From Sphingomonas_B tabacisoli (GTDB lineage: Bacteria > Pseudomonadota > Alphaproteobacteria > Sphingomonadales > Sphingomonadaceae), in the NCBI RefSeq assembly GCF_042678385.1, contig NZ_JBHUDY010000001.1, positions 1,054,001 through 1,118,000 on the forward strand: a stretch of DNA of 64,000 nt. Reading direction: 5' to 3'. Under the pieces are notes generated by a model, which was given only the letters and a program-made list of their open reading frames with translations, ran no database searches and had not been told where the DNA came from. This document shows, in pieces, positions 1 to 7,579 of the stretch (position 1 is its first letter; every line of letters begins with the position of its first letter). A program made the position numbers and the translations under genes.

Positions 1-187
1 GCTCCTCGTTCGCCGGCTTGATCATGCCGAACACGTCGTGTCCCGCCGGCACGTAATAGATCTCGTCGAACATCAATTTGTGCGGCTGGCCGATCCGCAC
101 CGCGAGCAGCAGCTCGGCGACCGCGGCGAGCAGGAGCGCCATCTGGAGGGGGCTAAAGCGCTCCAGCCATGCCACCAAAGATTTCAT
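1..187 (-). CDS. Partial membrane glycosyltransferase, PMT-like (N-terminus only)
   Basis: Only the first 62 codons are in the window; the gene continues beyond base 1. The start ATG is at 187 on the minus strand, behind a GGGGCAAG ribosome-binding stretch. The peptide has a hydrophobic segment at about residues 14-30 followed by the motif FDEIYYVPAGHDV. A membrane helix followed by an acidic FDE..Y loop is typical of dolichyl-phosphate-mannose protein mannosyltransferase-like enzymes, which move a sugar from a lipid carrier to a target in or at the inner membrane. It is transcribed divergently from metZ across 51 bases. The family call is moderate because the C-terminal portion is missing; an ArnT-like transferase is an alternative. 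Confidence 0.6.
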   Translation of the reverse strand, partial: MKSLVAWLERFSPLQMALLLAAVAELLLAVRIGQPHKLMFDEIYYVPAGHDVFGMIKPANEE

Positions 188-238
188 CTTGCCCCCACGC
201 GGTTGACGCTTTGCCCCCCTAGCTTGCAAAGCGCGCGT

Positions 239-1444
239 GTGAAGAGGCGCACAGGACAAAATCGGGAGATCACCGCGAAGTGGCGGCCGGCCACGCTTGC
301 AGTGCGTGGCGGCACGGCGCGGTCGGAATGGGGAGAGACGTCGGAAGCGCTCTTCCTGACCTCCGGCTATGCCTACGACTGCGCGGGCGACGCCGCGGCG
401 CGGTTCGCGGGCGAGCAGCAGGGCATGACCTATAGCCGGCTGCAGAACCCCACCGTCGAGATGCTGGAACAGCGGATTGCGCTGCTGGAAGGCGCGGAAG
501 CGGCGCGCTGCATGGCAAGCGGCATGGCGGCGATGACGGCGGCATTGCTTTGCCAGCTCTCGGCCGGCGATCACCTGGTCGGCGCGCGGACGATGTTCGG
601 ATCGTGCCGCTGGCTGACCGACAATCTGCTGCCGCGCTTCGGCATCGAAACCACGATCGTCGACGGATCGGACACCGCGGGCTGGGAAGCGGCGGTGCGG
701 CCGAACACCAGGGTCTTCTTCTTCGAAACGCCGGCCAATCCGACGCTGGAAGTGGTGGACCTGGAAGCAGTCTGCAGCATCGCGAAGGCGCATGGCATCA
801 CCACGGTCGCCGACAATGCGTTCGCGACGTCGGCCTTGCAGAAGCCGATGACGTTCGGCGCGGACGTCGTCGCCTATTCGGCGACCAAGCTGATGGACGG
901 GCAAGGGCGCGTGCTCGCGGGCGCGGTCTGCGGGACGGAGCAGTTCATCAACGACGTGCTGCTGCCGTTCACGCGCAACACGGGACCGACTCTGTCGCCG
1001 TTCAATGCCTGGGTGGTGCTGAAAGGCCTGGAGACGCTCGACCTGCGCGTTCAGCGGCAGAGCGACAATGCGCTCGCCGTGGCGCGTTTCCTCGAAGGGC
1101 GCGCGCCGCGGGTGCTGTATCCGGCGCTGCCGAGCCACCCGCAGCATAACCTGGCGATGCGGCAGATGGAGCGGGGCGGGACGATCCTGTCCTTCTTCGT
1201 GCGCGACCGGGCGCAGGCGCATCGCGTGCTCGACGCGCTGGAGCTGATCGACATCTCCAACAATATCGGCGATTCTCGCTCGCTGATGACGCACCCTTCG
1301 TCCACCACCCATAGCGGCCTCTCGGCGGAGGTGCGCGAGTCGATGGGGATCACCGAAGGCATGCTGCGACTGAACGTGGGTCTCGAGGACCCGGCCGACC
1401 TGATCGACGATCTCGACCGCGCGCTCGGCGCGGCGGGGCTGTGA
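239..1444 (+). CDS. metZ: O-succinylhomoserine sulfhydrylase
   Basis: A cytoplasmic PLP enzyme of the Cys/Met metabolism family that converts O-succinylhomoserine and sulfide to homocysteine in methionine synthesis. The motif SYSATKLMDGQGR-like stretch (AYSATKLMDGQG) carries the PLP-binding lysine, and the ETPANPTL motif and the THPSSTTH segment near the C-terminus are standard for this family. I chose the GTG at 239, which gives 401 residues beginning VKRRTGQN. The open frame reaches back to 38, but that extension has no family similarity and runs into the divergent gene. Its stop overlaps the apaG start in GTGA. Cystathionine gamma-synthase is the main alternative, but the sequence looks more like MetZ of other sphingomonads. 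Confidence 0.88.
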   Translation: MKRRTGQNREITAKWRPATLAVRGGTARSEWGETSEALFLTSGYAYDCAGDAAARFAGEQQGMTYSRLQNPTVEMLEQRIALLEGAEAARCMASGMAAMTAALLCQLSAGDHLVGARTMFGSCRWLTDNLLPRFGIETTIVDGSDTAGWEAAVRPNTRVFFFETPANPTLEVVDLEAVCSIAKAHGITTVADNAFATSALQKPMTFGADVVAYSATKLMDGQGRVLAGAVCGTEQFINDVLLPFTRNTGPTLSPFNAWVVLKGLETLDLRVQRQSDNALAVARFLEGRAPRVLYPALPSHPQHNLAMRQMERGGTILSFFVRDRAQAHRVLDALELIDISNNIGDSRSLMTHPSSTTHSGLSAEVRESMGITEGMLRLNVGLEDPADLIDDLDRALGAAGL

Positions 1445-1839
1445 AGGCGTTCTTCCCCCATGCCCAGACCACGCGCGGCGTGACCGTGCGCGTGTCGGTC
1501 AGTTACCTGCCCGAGCAGTCGGAGCCGGACAAAGGCCGCTGGTTCTGGGCCTATCACATTCGCCTCGAAAATGAGGGTCGGATGGCGGTGCAATTGCTCA
1601 CGCGCCACTGGATCATCACCGACGGGCGCGGGGCGCGGCACGAAGTGCAGGGCGAAGGCGTGGTCGGCGAGCAGCCGGTGATCGCGCCCGGCGAATCCTA
1701 TGATTATGTGTCCGGCTGCCCGCTTGCGACGCCGACGGGGCAGATGCGAGGCAGTTACCGGATGATCGGCGAGGACGGATCGCTGTTCGACATCGCCATT
1801 CCCCGTTTCCCCTTGGTCGCGCCGGCGGTGCAGGCATGA
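1441..1839 (+). CDS. apaG: ApaG-like protein
   Basis: A protein of 132 residues, the usual ApaG length, forming a single immunoglobulin-like beta sandwich. Diagnostic stretches are the N-terminal TRGVTVRVSVSYLPEQS, the core WAYHIRLEN, RHWIITDGRG, and VQGEGVVGEQPVI. ApaG proteins are linked to magnesium and cobalt resistance and to Ap4A metabolism in enterics, but the biochemical role is not settled. The GTG start lies inside the metZ stop (GTGA) and its own stop overlaps the next start (ATGA), so metZ, apaG and the LysR gene are probably one transcript. The metZ-apaG pairing is common in sphingomonads. Confidence 0.92.
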   Translation: MKAFFPHAQTTRGVTVRVSVSYLPEQSEPDKGRWFWAYHIRLENEGRMAVQLLTRHWIITDGRGARHEVQGEGVVGEQPVIAPGESYDYVSGCPLATPTGQMRGSYRMIGEDGSLFDIAIPRFPLVAPAVQA

Positions 1840-2621
1840 AGCGCACGCATCTGCCGCTGAACGGCCTGCGCGTGCTCGATGCGGCGGCCCGGCATCTCTC
1901 TTTCACGCGCGCCGCCGACGAGCTGGCGGTGACGCCGGCGGCGGTGGGCCAGCAGATCCGCGCGCTGGAGGACACGCTGGGCGTCGTGCTGTTTCGCCGC
2001 ACGGCCCGTGGGCTCGAGCTGACGCCCGAGGCTGAGGGCGGGCTGGAAGCGCTCCGCCACGGTTTCCTCTGTTTCGAGGACGCCGTGCGGGCGATGCAGG
2101 CGGGCCAATCCTCCAAGGTGCTGACGATCGCCGCGCCGCGCGACCTGACCGCGCGCTGGCTGGCCGGGCGATTGGCCGACATCGCGGCCGCCGATCCGGA
2201 GCTGCGCTTCCACCTGATCGCGGCCGACGAAGCGATCGACTTCACCGAAGCCAATCTCGATGTGGCGATCCGCCTGATGGTCGACAAAGGCGAGCACGAG
2301 GGCGTGCGGATCGGCGGCACAGAATTTTGCCGGGTGGCTGGTGCAGCCGGCGATACGGAACGCTGGATCGCGTGGCCCGGCCATGCCGCGCCAGATCCGA
2401 TTATACGCGTCTCTGATGCCGGACTCGCCATAGACGCCGCCGTGCGCGGGCTTGGCAGGGCGCTCGTGCCGGAACTTCTGGTGCGCAACGATCTCGAATC
2501 CGGCGCCTTGCAGAGTTTGGGCGAGAGCGTCGATCAAGGGCTAGGCTACTGGCTGATCGCGCCGACGCCGCAATGGAGGCAGGCCAAGGTCAAGCGTCTG
2601 GTGGAACAGCTCCTGGGCTGA
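1836..2621 (+). CDS. LysR-family transcriptional regulator, GcvA-like, short effector domain
   Basis: The N-terminal winged helix-turn-helix is complete at about residues 8-65 (LSFTRAADELAVTPAAVGQQ, then LFRRTARGLELT). The C-terminal part resembles the GcvA subgroup (DVAIRLM, GLGRALVPELL, YWLIAPTP). At 261 residues it is about 40 shorter than usual. The missing piece falls after residue 155, in the middle of the effector-binding domain, where relatives have the CSPALL-type strand. The frame is open and clean, so it may be a deletion that leaves a constitutive or altered regulator. It overlaps apaG by ATGA, so its targets may be methionine or sulfur genes, but that is inference. Confidence 0.82.
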   Translation: MKRTHLPLNGLRVLDAAARHLSFTRAADELAVTPAAVGQQIRALEDTLGVVLFRRTARGLELTPEAEGGLEALRHGFLCFEDAVRAMQAGQSSKVLTIAAPRDLTARWLAGRLADIAAADPELRFHLIAADEAIDFTEANLDVAIRLMVDKGEHEGVRIGGTEFCRVAGAAGDTERWIAWPGHAAPDPIIRVSDAGLAIDAAVRGLGRALVPELLVRNDLESGALQSLGESVDQGLGYWLIAPTPQWRQAKVKRLVEQLLG

Positions 2622-2630
2622 GCGCCGAAT

Positions 2631-2770
2631 GTTTCATTTTGGAACGCGCATCCCGTCCATTAATACTTTCAATCGACCCCTGATTTGGGTTATGTTCCCC
2701 CGTCGAAGAAGCCCTTCAAGGGACGTCGTCCAAGTCGCGTAGGCGTGGCGATCGTTGAGAGGGGGTTTCC
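2631..2770 (+). promoter_or_regulatory. Leader of first PEP-CTERM gene, shared with its paralog
   Basis: The block starts with GTTTCATTTTGGAACG at 2631-2646. It contains GAAGCCCTTCAAGGGAC near 2706-2722 and ends with a GGGGGTTT ribosome-binding stretch before the ATG. The leader of the downstream paralog at 3589-3733 has the same three elements in the same order and at nearly the same distances. The role is unknown; a promoter or regulator site at the upstream end is the simplest reading. Confidence 0.45.
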
Positions 2771-3445
2771 ATGAAGAAATACGCTTTCCTAGCGGCTGCT
2801 GTCTTCGCGGCGTTCCCTGCGCAGGCTGCGCAAGTCTTTCCCGGCAACGGGATCGGGGGGCCGGGAGCGACAATCGACTTGTTCGATGCGACGACCCGGG
2901 GCACTCTGCTTGCCTATTCCGAAACCAGCGGATCGGCGTTGACCTTTGCTACCAAGTTCCGGTCGGCCGTCTATCGGAACACCGATGGCAGGCTGGACTT
3001 TTACTATCAGGTCGAGCGCACCGGGGCCGGCAGCGCCGGAGACAATGCGATCCAATCCTTCACCGCAGCGAATTTCGGCAGCTTTGACGTATTCGCCTTC
3101 CGTGACGGTTCGGATTTCGACGGCGCGGGCGGATTCCTGCCCGCTGGCAATCCGGGGACCTTTACGTCCTCGGCCAACCGCTCGTTCGACGGCAATGTGA
3201 TGGGTGTGAATTTCGGTCCGAACAACCTGGTCGGCACCGAAAACAGCACGACCTACATTTTCCGGACCAATGCGTTCGCCTTCACGGCCGGCACGTTCGG
3301 CGTGATCGACGGTTCGACCATCCAGGGTCCGACCTTCGCGCCAAGGGTGCCCGAACCGGCAACCTGGGCGATGATGTTGGCGGGCTTTGGCGCGATGGGA
3401 ATCGCCATGCGCCGCAGCGGAAAGGTGAAGGCCGTTCTCGCCTAG
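2771..3445 (+). CDS. PEPxxWA-CTERM sorting domain protein (paralog A)
   Basis: A secreted protein of 224 residues. It has a signal peptide (MKKYAFLAAAVFAAFPAQA, cleavage probably before AQV), a beta-rich middle with repeated FRDGS and GTENSTTYIFRTN motifs, and a C-terminal sorting tail: VPEPATWAMM, a hydrophobic helix, then basic residues RRSGKVK. In exosortase systems such tails direct cleavage and surface attachment. No exosortase gene is in this window. It is closely similar along its whole length to the next gene, which has the same number of residues, so the two arose by tandem duplication. The ATG is preceded by GAGAGGGGG. The molecular role is unknown; surface or biofilm matrix is an inference. 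Confidence 0.85.
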   Translation: MKKYAFLAAAVFAAFPAQAAQVFPGNGIGGPGATIDLFDATTRGTLLAYSETSGSALTFATKFRSAVYRNTDGRLDFYYQVERTGAGSAGDNAIQSFTAANFGSFDVFAFRDGSDFDGAGGFLPAGNPGTFTSSANRSFDGNVMGVNFGPNNLVGTENSTTYIFRTNAFAFTAGTFGVIDGSTIQGPTFAPRVPEPATWAMMLAGFGAMGIAMRRSGKVKAVLA

Positions 3446-3530
3446 CGTCTATTCGCTATCCTGCGGACGACATCTTCCGGGGGGCTGGACGGCGTCGCAG
3501 ACCGGGTATGGATATCTGGTTGACAGCGAC

Positions 3531-3554
3531 GCCGCCTTGGCGCTGCCAGGCGGC
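3531..3554 (+). terminator. Hairpin between the PEP-CTERM paralogs, possible terminator
   Basis: GCCGCC-T-TGGC pairs with GCCA-GGCGGC around a GCT loop, giving ten base pairs with one bulged T. No clear T run follows, so this is a weak intrinsic terminator at best. It lies about 85 bases after the stop of paralog A and before the leader of paralog B. Confidence 0.4.
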
Positions 3555-3588
3555 CTAGCCTTATCGAGTGGCTCTCGGCTCCCAGAGC

Positions 3589-3733
3589 GTTTCATTTTGG
3601 GAACGTTTACCCCTGATTAACTGCTTTGCGGCGCGCGGAACATCGTTTATTACGGTGGCGCATTAGAAGCCTCGCCAAGAGGACCGACTCGACGTCGCCG
3701 AGTTGCTTCGCGACCTAATGTTAGGGGGTTTGT
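3589..3733 (+). promoter_or_regulatory. Leader of second PEP-CTERM gene, conserved with the first
   Basis: It begins GTTTCATTTTGGGAACG (3589-3605), carries GAAGCCTCGCCAAGAGGACC (about 3667-3686) and ends with TTAGGGGGTTT just before the ATG. The order and spacing match the leader at 2631-2770, although most of the intervening bases differ. That pattern points to kept function and not merely recent copying. Confidence 0.45.
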
Positions 3734-4408
3734 ATGAAAAAATTGGCTTTTGCGGTTAGCGCTATACTCGCGACCTCGCCGGCTTTCGCGGCGCAGGTTC
3801 TGCCGGGCGATGGCATCGGCGGAAATCCCGGCGCGGCCATTGACAACACGTTCGATGTTTCCACTCGCGGCACGCTGCTCGCATCGAGCTCGGTCTCGGG
3901 TACCGCGTTGACCTTCGCGGGTACGTTCAACTCCGCGGTGTATCGCAATACGGATGGCAACATCGACTTTTACTTCCAAGTCGTTCGCACCGGCGCCGGC
4001 TCGGCCGGCAACAATGCGATCCAGTCGTTCACCGTCCAGAATTTCGGCGGCTACGACATTTTCGCGTTCCGTGACGGCTCGTTCAATCAGGCCGGTTTTC
4101 TGGCGCCGAACAATCCGGGCACCTTCACGTCGGTTGCTACCCGCAGCTTTGACGGCAATGTGGCCGGTGTGAACTTCGGTTCGAACAACCTGGTCGGCAC
4201 GGAAAACAGCACGACCTACATCCTTCGCACCAACGCGCGCGGCTTCACGGCCGGCACGTTCGGCGTGATCGACGGTTCGACGCTGCAGGGCGTGACTTTC
4301 GCCCCCGCGGTTCCCGAACCGGCGACCTGGGCGATGATGGTCGGCGGTTTCGGCATGCTGGGCTTCTCGGTCCGCCGCAGCCGTCGCGCCAAGACGGTTC
4401 TCGCCTGA
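3734..4408 (+). CDS. PEPxxWA-CTERM sorting domain protein (paralog B)
   Basis: A protein of 224 residues, aligning end to end with paralog A immediately upstream. The signal peptide is MKKLAFAVSAILATSPAFA. The shared core includes NTDGNIDFYFQV, TGAGSAGNNAIQSF, GTENSTTYILRTN and AGTFGVIDGST. The tail has VPEPATWAMM, a glycine-rich hydrophobic helix and RRSRRAK, the standard PEP-CTERM arrangement. It is probably exported and processed at the envelope by an exosortase encoded elsewhere. A strong intrinsic terminator follows at 4432. The function of the beta-rich ectodomain is not recognised. Confidence 0.86.
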   Translation: MKKLAFAVSAILATSPAFAAQVLPGDGIGGNPGAAIDNTFDVSTRGTLLASSSVSGTALTFAGTFNSAVYRNTDGNIDFYFQVVRTGAGSAGNNAIQSFTVQNFGGYDIFAFRDGSFNQAGFLAPNNPGTFTSVATRSFDGNVAGVNFGSNNLVGTENSTTYILRTNARGFTAGTFGVIDGSTLQGVTFAPAVPEPATWAMMVGGFGMLGFSVRRSRRAKTVLA

Positions 4409-4431
4409 ACTCAGGCTCAGAGCTAAAGGGG

Positions 4432-4457
4432 AAGGGCGGCTTCGGCCGCCCTTTTTC
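4432..4457 (+). terminator. Intrinsic terminator after PEP-CTERM paralog B
   Basis: GGGCGGC, a TTCG tetraloop, GCCGCCC and then TTTTT form a textbook Rho-independent terminator 24 bases after the stop codon. Confidence 0.92.
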
Positions 4458-4547
4458 CTTTGGGGGCTCGCACGGACCGAGTCTTTCCGCCGACGAGTTG
4501 CGGTGCTGCCCCTTGCCCCGCGCCACGCGCTCCGCCAGAGGAGCGGC

Positions 4548-5186
4548 ATGACCTCAGCGATCGACTTCGCCAGCCTGCTCTGCTCCCGCCTGTGCCATGA
4601 CCTGCTGAGCCCGGTCGGCGCGCTCAACAACGGCCTGGAACTGCTCGCCGACGAGCATGACCCGGAGATGCGGGCGCGCTGCCTCGACCTGCTGAACGAA
4701 AGCGCGCGCGCCTCTGCCAACAAGCTGAAATTCTTCCGACTGGCGTTCGGCGCGGCGGGCGGCTTCGGCGACGAAGTCGACGCGCGCGAGGCGAAAGTTG
4801 CGATCGAAGGCATGTTCGGCGAAGGCGGGCGGGTCGAGATCGGCTGGATGGTCGAGCCGGCGACGCTCAGCAAGACCGCGATCAAGGTGCTCTTGAACCT
4901 GGCGCTGATCGCCGGCGATGCGCTGGTGCGCGGCGGACGGCTGGACATTGGCGCCGAAAAGACGGCGAACGGAACCGAGATGGTCGTGCGTGCCGAAGGG
5001 CCGCGGCTGGTGCTCGATCCCGAGCTGCGCCAGGCGCTGGAAGGCAAGACCGCCGAATCCGAGGTGACGCCCCGCGCGGCCGCCGCGTGGCTGGTCAGCG
5101 AGCTGGTGCGTCAGGCGAACGGCCAGGTGCAGGTCTCCGCGCCCGAAGAACCGTTCGTGATGTTCGGCGCGCTACTGAGGGGCTGA
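4548..5186 (+). CDS. chpT: Histidine phosphotransferase ChpT
   Basis: ChpT carries phosphate from the CckA kinase to CtrA and CpdR in the alphaproteobacterial cell-cycle phosphorelay. The helix with the phosphoacceptor is clear: LCHDLLSPVGALNNGLELL, with His17. The C-terminal half is the degenerate ATPase-like fold that does not bind ATP (LLNLALIAGDAL, TPRAAAAWLVSELV). I chose the ATG at 4548, which has GAGGAG seven bases upstream and gives 212 residues. The frame is open back to 4503 without family similarity there. DivL, which controls the same pathway, is encoded at 56223. It stands alone after a terminator. Confidence 0.88.
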   Translation: MTSAIDFASLLCSRLCHDLLSPVGALNNGLELLADEHDPEMRARCLDLLNESARASANKLKFFRLAFGAAGGFGDEVDAREAKVAIEGMFGEGGRVEIGWMVEPATLSKTAIKVLLNLALIAGDALVRGGRLDIGAEKTANGTEMVVRAEGPRLVLDPELRQALEGKTAESEVTPRAAAAWLVSELVRQANGQVQVSAPEEPFVMFGALLRG

Positions 5187-5218
5187 CGCGACGAACAATT
5201 GGGCCATTCGTCCAAACC

Positions 5219-5306
5219 CGTCCATGCCGAGCGAAGTCGAGGCACGCACTTTTTGACGGACAGCCAGTGACGCCAGTGCGTCCCTCAACTTCGCTCGGGA
5301 TGGACG
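5219..5306. repeat. Long imperfect inverted repeat, REP-like
   Basis: Two 31-base arms (5219-5249 and 5276-5306) are reverse complements with three mismatches and enclose a 26-base loop. The core is CCGAGCGAAGTCGAGG. It fills the convergent gap between chpT and the isomerase gene, a usual site for REP-type elements, and could also serve as a bidirectional transcription stop. Confidence 0.7.
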
Positions 5307-5332
5307 ATTGGGGGTAAGCGCCAAGTGCGATC

Positions 5333-6283
5333 CTACGGCTTGCGCCGGATCGGCACCGGCACATTGCAGATGTCGGCGCCGCCCGCGGGCACGATGAAGA
5401 AGGCGTCCTTCCGGTTTGCCCGCGCATTGGCATAGGCCGCGAAACTGCCGCTTTCGGTCGAAAGATATTGGAGGTGCGGCCGCTCCGTTTCCGGAAGCTC
5501 CGAGGCCAGCCGGATCGAAACGATCGGCACGCGCTGCTCAGGCTTTTCGTAGAAGCCGAGACTACCGGTTCCGCGCGGCAGGCTGGAGAGATTCTCGATT
5601 CCCTCCACCACGCGTCCGACGACGGCAATGTTGCGGTCGAGATGCCGCGGCGCATGGCCGATCACGGTGTAGAGTTCGGCGCCGTTGCCGGCATCCGGCG
5701 AGAGATTCCGGCCGACGCCGATCATGCCGTAGCAGTGAGTTGGCCAAGCCTGTTCAGCGCCGGCAGCCAACTGCCAGCCTTTCCAATGAAGCGTATGCCC
5801 CCCAGCAACGTAAGGGTCGGTCTGTTTTGGCCCTTCGTCGAGACCGGACATCGTCGATAGATCAACGACGCTCGTCCTTAGGCTGCGATCGAGTCTCCAA
5901 TCGCTGACATAGCCCTTCTCAGACGTCGAGAGCAGCCCCGCCGGCAACGGCTTCTTCTCGGTCGCGTCGCCCCATTGGACGACGTAATTGTCCTGCACGC
6001 GGTTGACGCTGGTGCCGTCCCACCAATGCGCTTTTGCCAGCGTGCGGATGTTCGCGATCCAGGGTTGGGAGAAAGGCGGGGCCATGAGCTGGATCGTAAC
6101 GCGCCGGGGTTGGCCATCGCGGTCGGGCGCGAGCTGCATGACCAGCAGGTCGTCGGGCTTGATATCCACCCAATCGCTGGCCGGCGCCGCGGCGACGATC
6201 TCGCCGGGCGACTTGGGCGTGACTGCGGGAGAATGGGCGGCGGTCTGGAGCAGCAGAGCGAAGATCAGCATGGAGACAGACAT
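5333..6283 (-). CDS. Cyclophilin-type peptidyl-prolyl isomerase, exported
   Basis: A predicted periplasmic cis-trans prolyl isomerase of 316 residues from the ATG at 6283. The start has a short hydrophobic signal (MSVSMLIFALLLQTAAHS). The fold is read from VTIQLMAPPFSQPWIANI, WWDGTSVNRVQDNYVVQWGD, YGMIGVGR and HLDRNIAVVGRVVEGIENL, which follow cyclophilin order. It carries an insertion between the first and second halves (about residues 115-175) and a C-terminal extension absent from minimal cyclophilins, as is common in sphingomonad versions. The upstream open frame to 6385 overlaps the tRNA-Ser gene and was not used. Substrates are unknown; outer-membrane protein folding is an inference. 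Confidence 0.82.
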   Translation of the reverse strand: MSVSMLIFALLLQTAAHSPAVTPKSPGEIVAAAPASDWVDIKPDDLLVMQLAPDRDGQPRRVTIQLMAPPFSQPWIANIRTLAKAHWWDGTSVNRVQDNYVVQWGDATEKKPLPAGLLSTSEKGYVSDWRLDRSLRTSVVDLSTMSGLDEGPKQTDPYVAGGHTLHWKGWQLAAGAEQAWPTHCYGMIGVGRNLSPDAGNGAELYTVIGHAPRHLDRNIAVVGRVVEGIENLSSLPRGTGSLGFYEKPEQRVPIVSIRLASELPETERPHLQYLSTESGSFAAYANARANRKDAFFIVPAGGADICNVPVPIRRKP

Positions 6284-6331
6284 TGCACGCCGATATCCAA
6301 GAGGATAGGGGGCTGCACTTCCAGTGCATGC

Positions 6332-6422
6332 GGAGCGGTGGCCGAGTGGTCGAAGGCGCTCGCCTGGAAAGTGAGTATACGGCAAAACCGTATCGAGGGT
6401 TCGAATCCCTCCCGCTCCGCCA
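6332..6422 (+). tRNA. tRNA-Ser (anticodon GGA)
   Basis: Acceptor GGAGCGG pairs with CCGCTCC, with discriminator G and an encoded CCA. The D arm has GCCGAGTGGTCGAAGGCG. The anticodon loop is CTGGAAA, and a long variable arm (GTATACGGCAAAACCGTAT) is diagnostic of serine tRNA. The T loop is GGTTCGAATCC. Confidence 0.97.
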
Positions 6423-6461
6423 CTTCAGGGTCGCCCGAATTCGGCTCCCCTCCGGGCCGCC

Positions 6462-7187
6462 TTAGGCGTGGCTGGCGCTTGTCACCCTGATCGGGGCGCG
6501 GCCGATCTTGCGGGCCAGTTCTGCTGGGTTCGGCAAGTGCAGGCGTCGGCCTCTCCACTCCAGATCGTTGGCGCGGCGCATCGTCTGCACGACGCGATTG
6601 ACGTGAACCGAGGTCAGCCCAAGCGCATCGGCCAGCAATTCCTGAGTCAGGGGCAAGTCGAAGCCGGTCTCGTCGGCTAGGCCGCAAAGGCTGAGCCGCT
6701 CGTGCAACTCCAGCAATAAGTCGCCGATCCGCTCCTGCGCGTTCATGCGGCCGAGCCGCGCGATCTGGCTGAGCAGGCGCGCTTCCTCCAGCGCCTCGCT
6801 GATCGCGTAGGCGTCGGCGAGCTGGGGAAATTTCCCGGCCGAGGGCGCGGCGCAAGACGTCAGCGCCGTCACTGCGACCACCGTTGAAACCGCGAGCGGC
6901 TCGGGCTGGCGGCACATGCCGACGAGATCGCCGGGCAACAGGAAGCTGAGAAGCTGCCGCCGCCCGTCGGCGAGCAGGCGAACCCGCGCCGCCCATCCGC
7001 TGACGATCATCCGGGGCTCCGCGATCTTCCGCCCTTCGCTCAGGAGTTCGCGGCGTGCCGGCGTCTGGCTGCTGCGATCGATGGCCGCGACCACAGCCAT
7101 CAATTCCTCGCCGCTGAGCGGCGCGAGCCGGGACAGGCGCAGGGCGGCGGGAGGCAGGCTGTTGCTGGCTTGCTGGACCCTAATCAT
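6462..7187 (-). CDS. Crp/Fnr-family transcriptional regulator
   Basis: A protein of 241 residues with an N-terminal cyclic-nucleotide-binding-like beta barrel (LLSEGRKIAEPRMIVSGWAA, LLSFLLPGDLVGM) and a C-terminal winged helix. The recognition region is LTQELLADALGLTSVHVNRVV, typical for the HTH_Crp family. No cysteine cluster for an iron-sulfur sensor is visible at the N-terminus, so an oxygen-sensing FNR role is unlikely. It is the last gene of a minus-strand operon; its ATG overlaps the response-regulator stop as ATGA. I used the ATG at 7187; the upstream open frame runs through the response-regulator gene. The effector and regulon are unknown. Confidence 0.85.
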   Translation of the reverse strand: MIRVQQASNSLPPAALRLSRLAPLSGEELMAVVAAIDRSSQTPARRELLSEGRKIAEPRMIVSGWAARVRLLADGRRQLLSFLLPGDLVGMCRQPEPLAVSTVVAVTALTSCAAPSAGKFPQLADAYAISEALEEARLLSQIARLGRMNAQERIGDLLLELHERLSLCGLADETGFDLPLTQELLADALGLTSVHVNRVVQTMRRANDLEWRGRRLHLPNPAELARKIGRAPIRVTSASHA

Positions 7188-7579
7188 GCTTCGGCCTCCA
7201 CACCTACAAGCTGTTCCACGCACGCGAGCACGGCGCGCATGGAGAAGGGCTTCGCGACGCGCGGGGCGTCCCGATAGGCATCCGGCAACGCCCAACCGTC
7301 ATAGCCCGTGAGAAAAACATAAGGGACCGATTGCTCGCCCAGCCTGTCGGCGATCGGATAGGACGTGGTGCCCTCAAGATTTACATCGAGGATCGCAGCG
7401 TCGATCGGTGCGCCTCCGAGGAGCGACAGGCCTTTGCCGATATTGCCGGCGGGGCCGACCACGGTCGCGTCCTCCTTTTCGAGCGCGCGCTTCAGGTCGG
7501 AGGCGATGAAATACTCGTCCTCCACCACCAGAATGGTCTTGCCGGCGAGCCGGCCGGTCGGGGTCACGCTTCCTTCCAT
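7184..7579 (-). CDS. Single-domain response regulator
   Basis: A receiver domain with no output domain, 131 residues. All key residues are present: the acidic pair in VVEDEYF, the phosphoacceptor Asp in AAILDVNLEG, the Thr in FLTGYD and the Lys in VAKPFS. It sits directly downstream of the HWE kinase and overlaps it, so it is the probable phosphate acceptor. The start is ambiguous: ATG at 7579 gives a 16-base overlap, while GTG at 7567 gives the tight GTGA overlap seen elsewhere in this operon. Without an output domain it could act as a phosphate sink, or as a shuttle to another phosphotransfer protein. Confidence 0.87.
   Translation of the reverse strand: MEGSVTPTGRLAGKTILVVEDEYFIASDLKRALEKEDATVVGPAGNIGKGLSLLGGAPIDAAILDVNLEGTTSYPIADRLGEQSVPYVFLTGYDGWALPDAYRDAPRVAKPFSMRAVLACVEQLVGVEAEA

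Noticed and set aside
38..238. Upstream extension of the metZ frame to base 38
   Set aside because: It overlaps the divergent membrane transferase gene and has no similarity to the enzyme; the GTG at 239 fits the family length.
2631..2660. GGAAC in the PEP-CTERM leaders as an EcfG stress promoter
   Set aside because: No CGTT element at the required 16-17 base spacing in either leader.
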